The notes under the pieces: model-generated
The model's database searches: none
The model's input: only the letters and a program-made list of their open reading frames with translations
Told to the model about the DNA's origin: nothing
Program-made: the position numbers and the translations under genes
Source: Bacteroidota bacterium
GTDB lineage: Bacteria > Bacteroidota > Rhodothermia > Balneolales > Balneolaceae
Assembly: GCA_027621355.1 (NCBI GenBank)
Contig: JAQCBZ010000001.1
Location: 1-53,154, forward strand
DNA length: 53,154 bases
Reading direction: 5' to 3'
Part shown: positions 53,050 to 53,154 of the stretch, in pieces
Position numbering within the stretch: position 1 is the stretch's first letter
Layout: the number at the start of each line of letters is the position of its first letter

Positions 53050-53154
53050 CTTTTTCCGTACCCGGTTCAGGCGATGTCGTGGCTAAGCGTGTGGGTTTGA
53101 TGATGCGCTATCCTCCCCTTGAGTGTGCCGGATACAATACTCTTTCAACCCAGT

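Noticed and set aside
53001-53154. Plus-strand frame open from ATG 53001 to the window edge (51 codons).
   Set aside because: It overlaps the start codon of the minus-strand nucleotidyltransferase, has no recognisable protein similarity, and 51 open codons occur by chance often enough.

Overview
The window reads as chromosomal DNA of a Gram-negative bacterium of the Bacteroidota/Rhodothermota (FCB) type. The support is: an outer-membrane beta-barrel, TonB/ExbBD and LolA-like proteins; HU-CCDC81 and SPOR domains next to ftsK; a long SecA with an insertion in its first nucleotide-binding domain; DUF4097, S9 and M1 secreted proteins; and at least one promoter of the TAnnTTTG kind. GC is close to 50% by eye, too low for Salinibacter or Rhodothermus, so a Balneola-like or uncultured marine relative is my guess, not a proof. 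I see no rRNA, tRNA, insertion sequence, prophage or CRISPR array. Gene density is very high and many neighbours overlap by 1-20 bases.

Layout. 1-3266: secA (minus strand, cut by the window edge). 3464-14865: one long plus-strand run, rpmH-rnpA-yidC, a HsdR_N-type nuclease-like protein, a PEPD-type prolidase, uvrA, a MarC-family protein, a DinB-family protein, a Na+:alanine-type symporter and a PlsC acyltransferase carrying an extra C-terminal domain. 14834-16495 (minus): an azurin-like copper lipoprotein with its terminator, and a DUF4097 protein. 16611-17462: proline dehydrogenase. 17544-25546 (minus): gdh, S9 peptidase, dnaX, recR, M1 peptidase; dnaX has a frameshift site at ten A residues that joins the gamma frame to an open tau extension. 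25707-33748: a phytase-like beta-propeller lipoprotein, a small membrane protein, uvrB, an E. coli-type chorismate mutase/prephenate dehydrogenase fusion, an Mrp-type P-loop protein, gcvT and a ComB-family phosphatase.

33802-43257 is an envelope operon: ftsK, LolA-like carrier, flippase-like membrane protein, outer-membrane barrel, an HU-domain protein split into two overlapping genes (the second carrying SPOR), exbB, exbD and tonB.

43258-47072 looks like an accessory island. It is AT-richer (about 37-45% GC in the lines I counted), holds three exported proteins of unknown function plus a Crp/Fnr-family regulator, and is bounded by strong terminators. Three palindromes of form TGTNAC-N4-GTNACA sit at nearly the same distance (about 64-70 bases) before three of its start codons, and three 11-bp tandem repeats lie between two of them. 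This self-contained, apparently autoregulated periplasmic module is the best candidate for an undescribed system here.

The window closes on the minus strand with glgP, ispE, a CCA-adding/poly(A) polymerase-family enzyme and a sugar nucleotidyltransferase.
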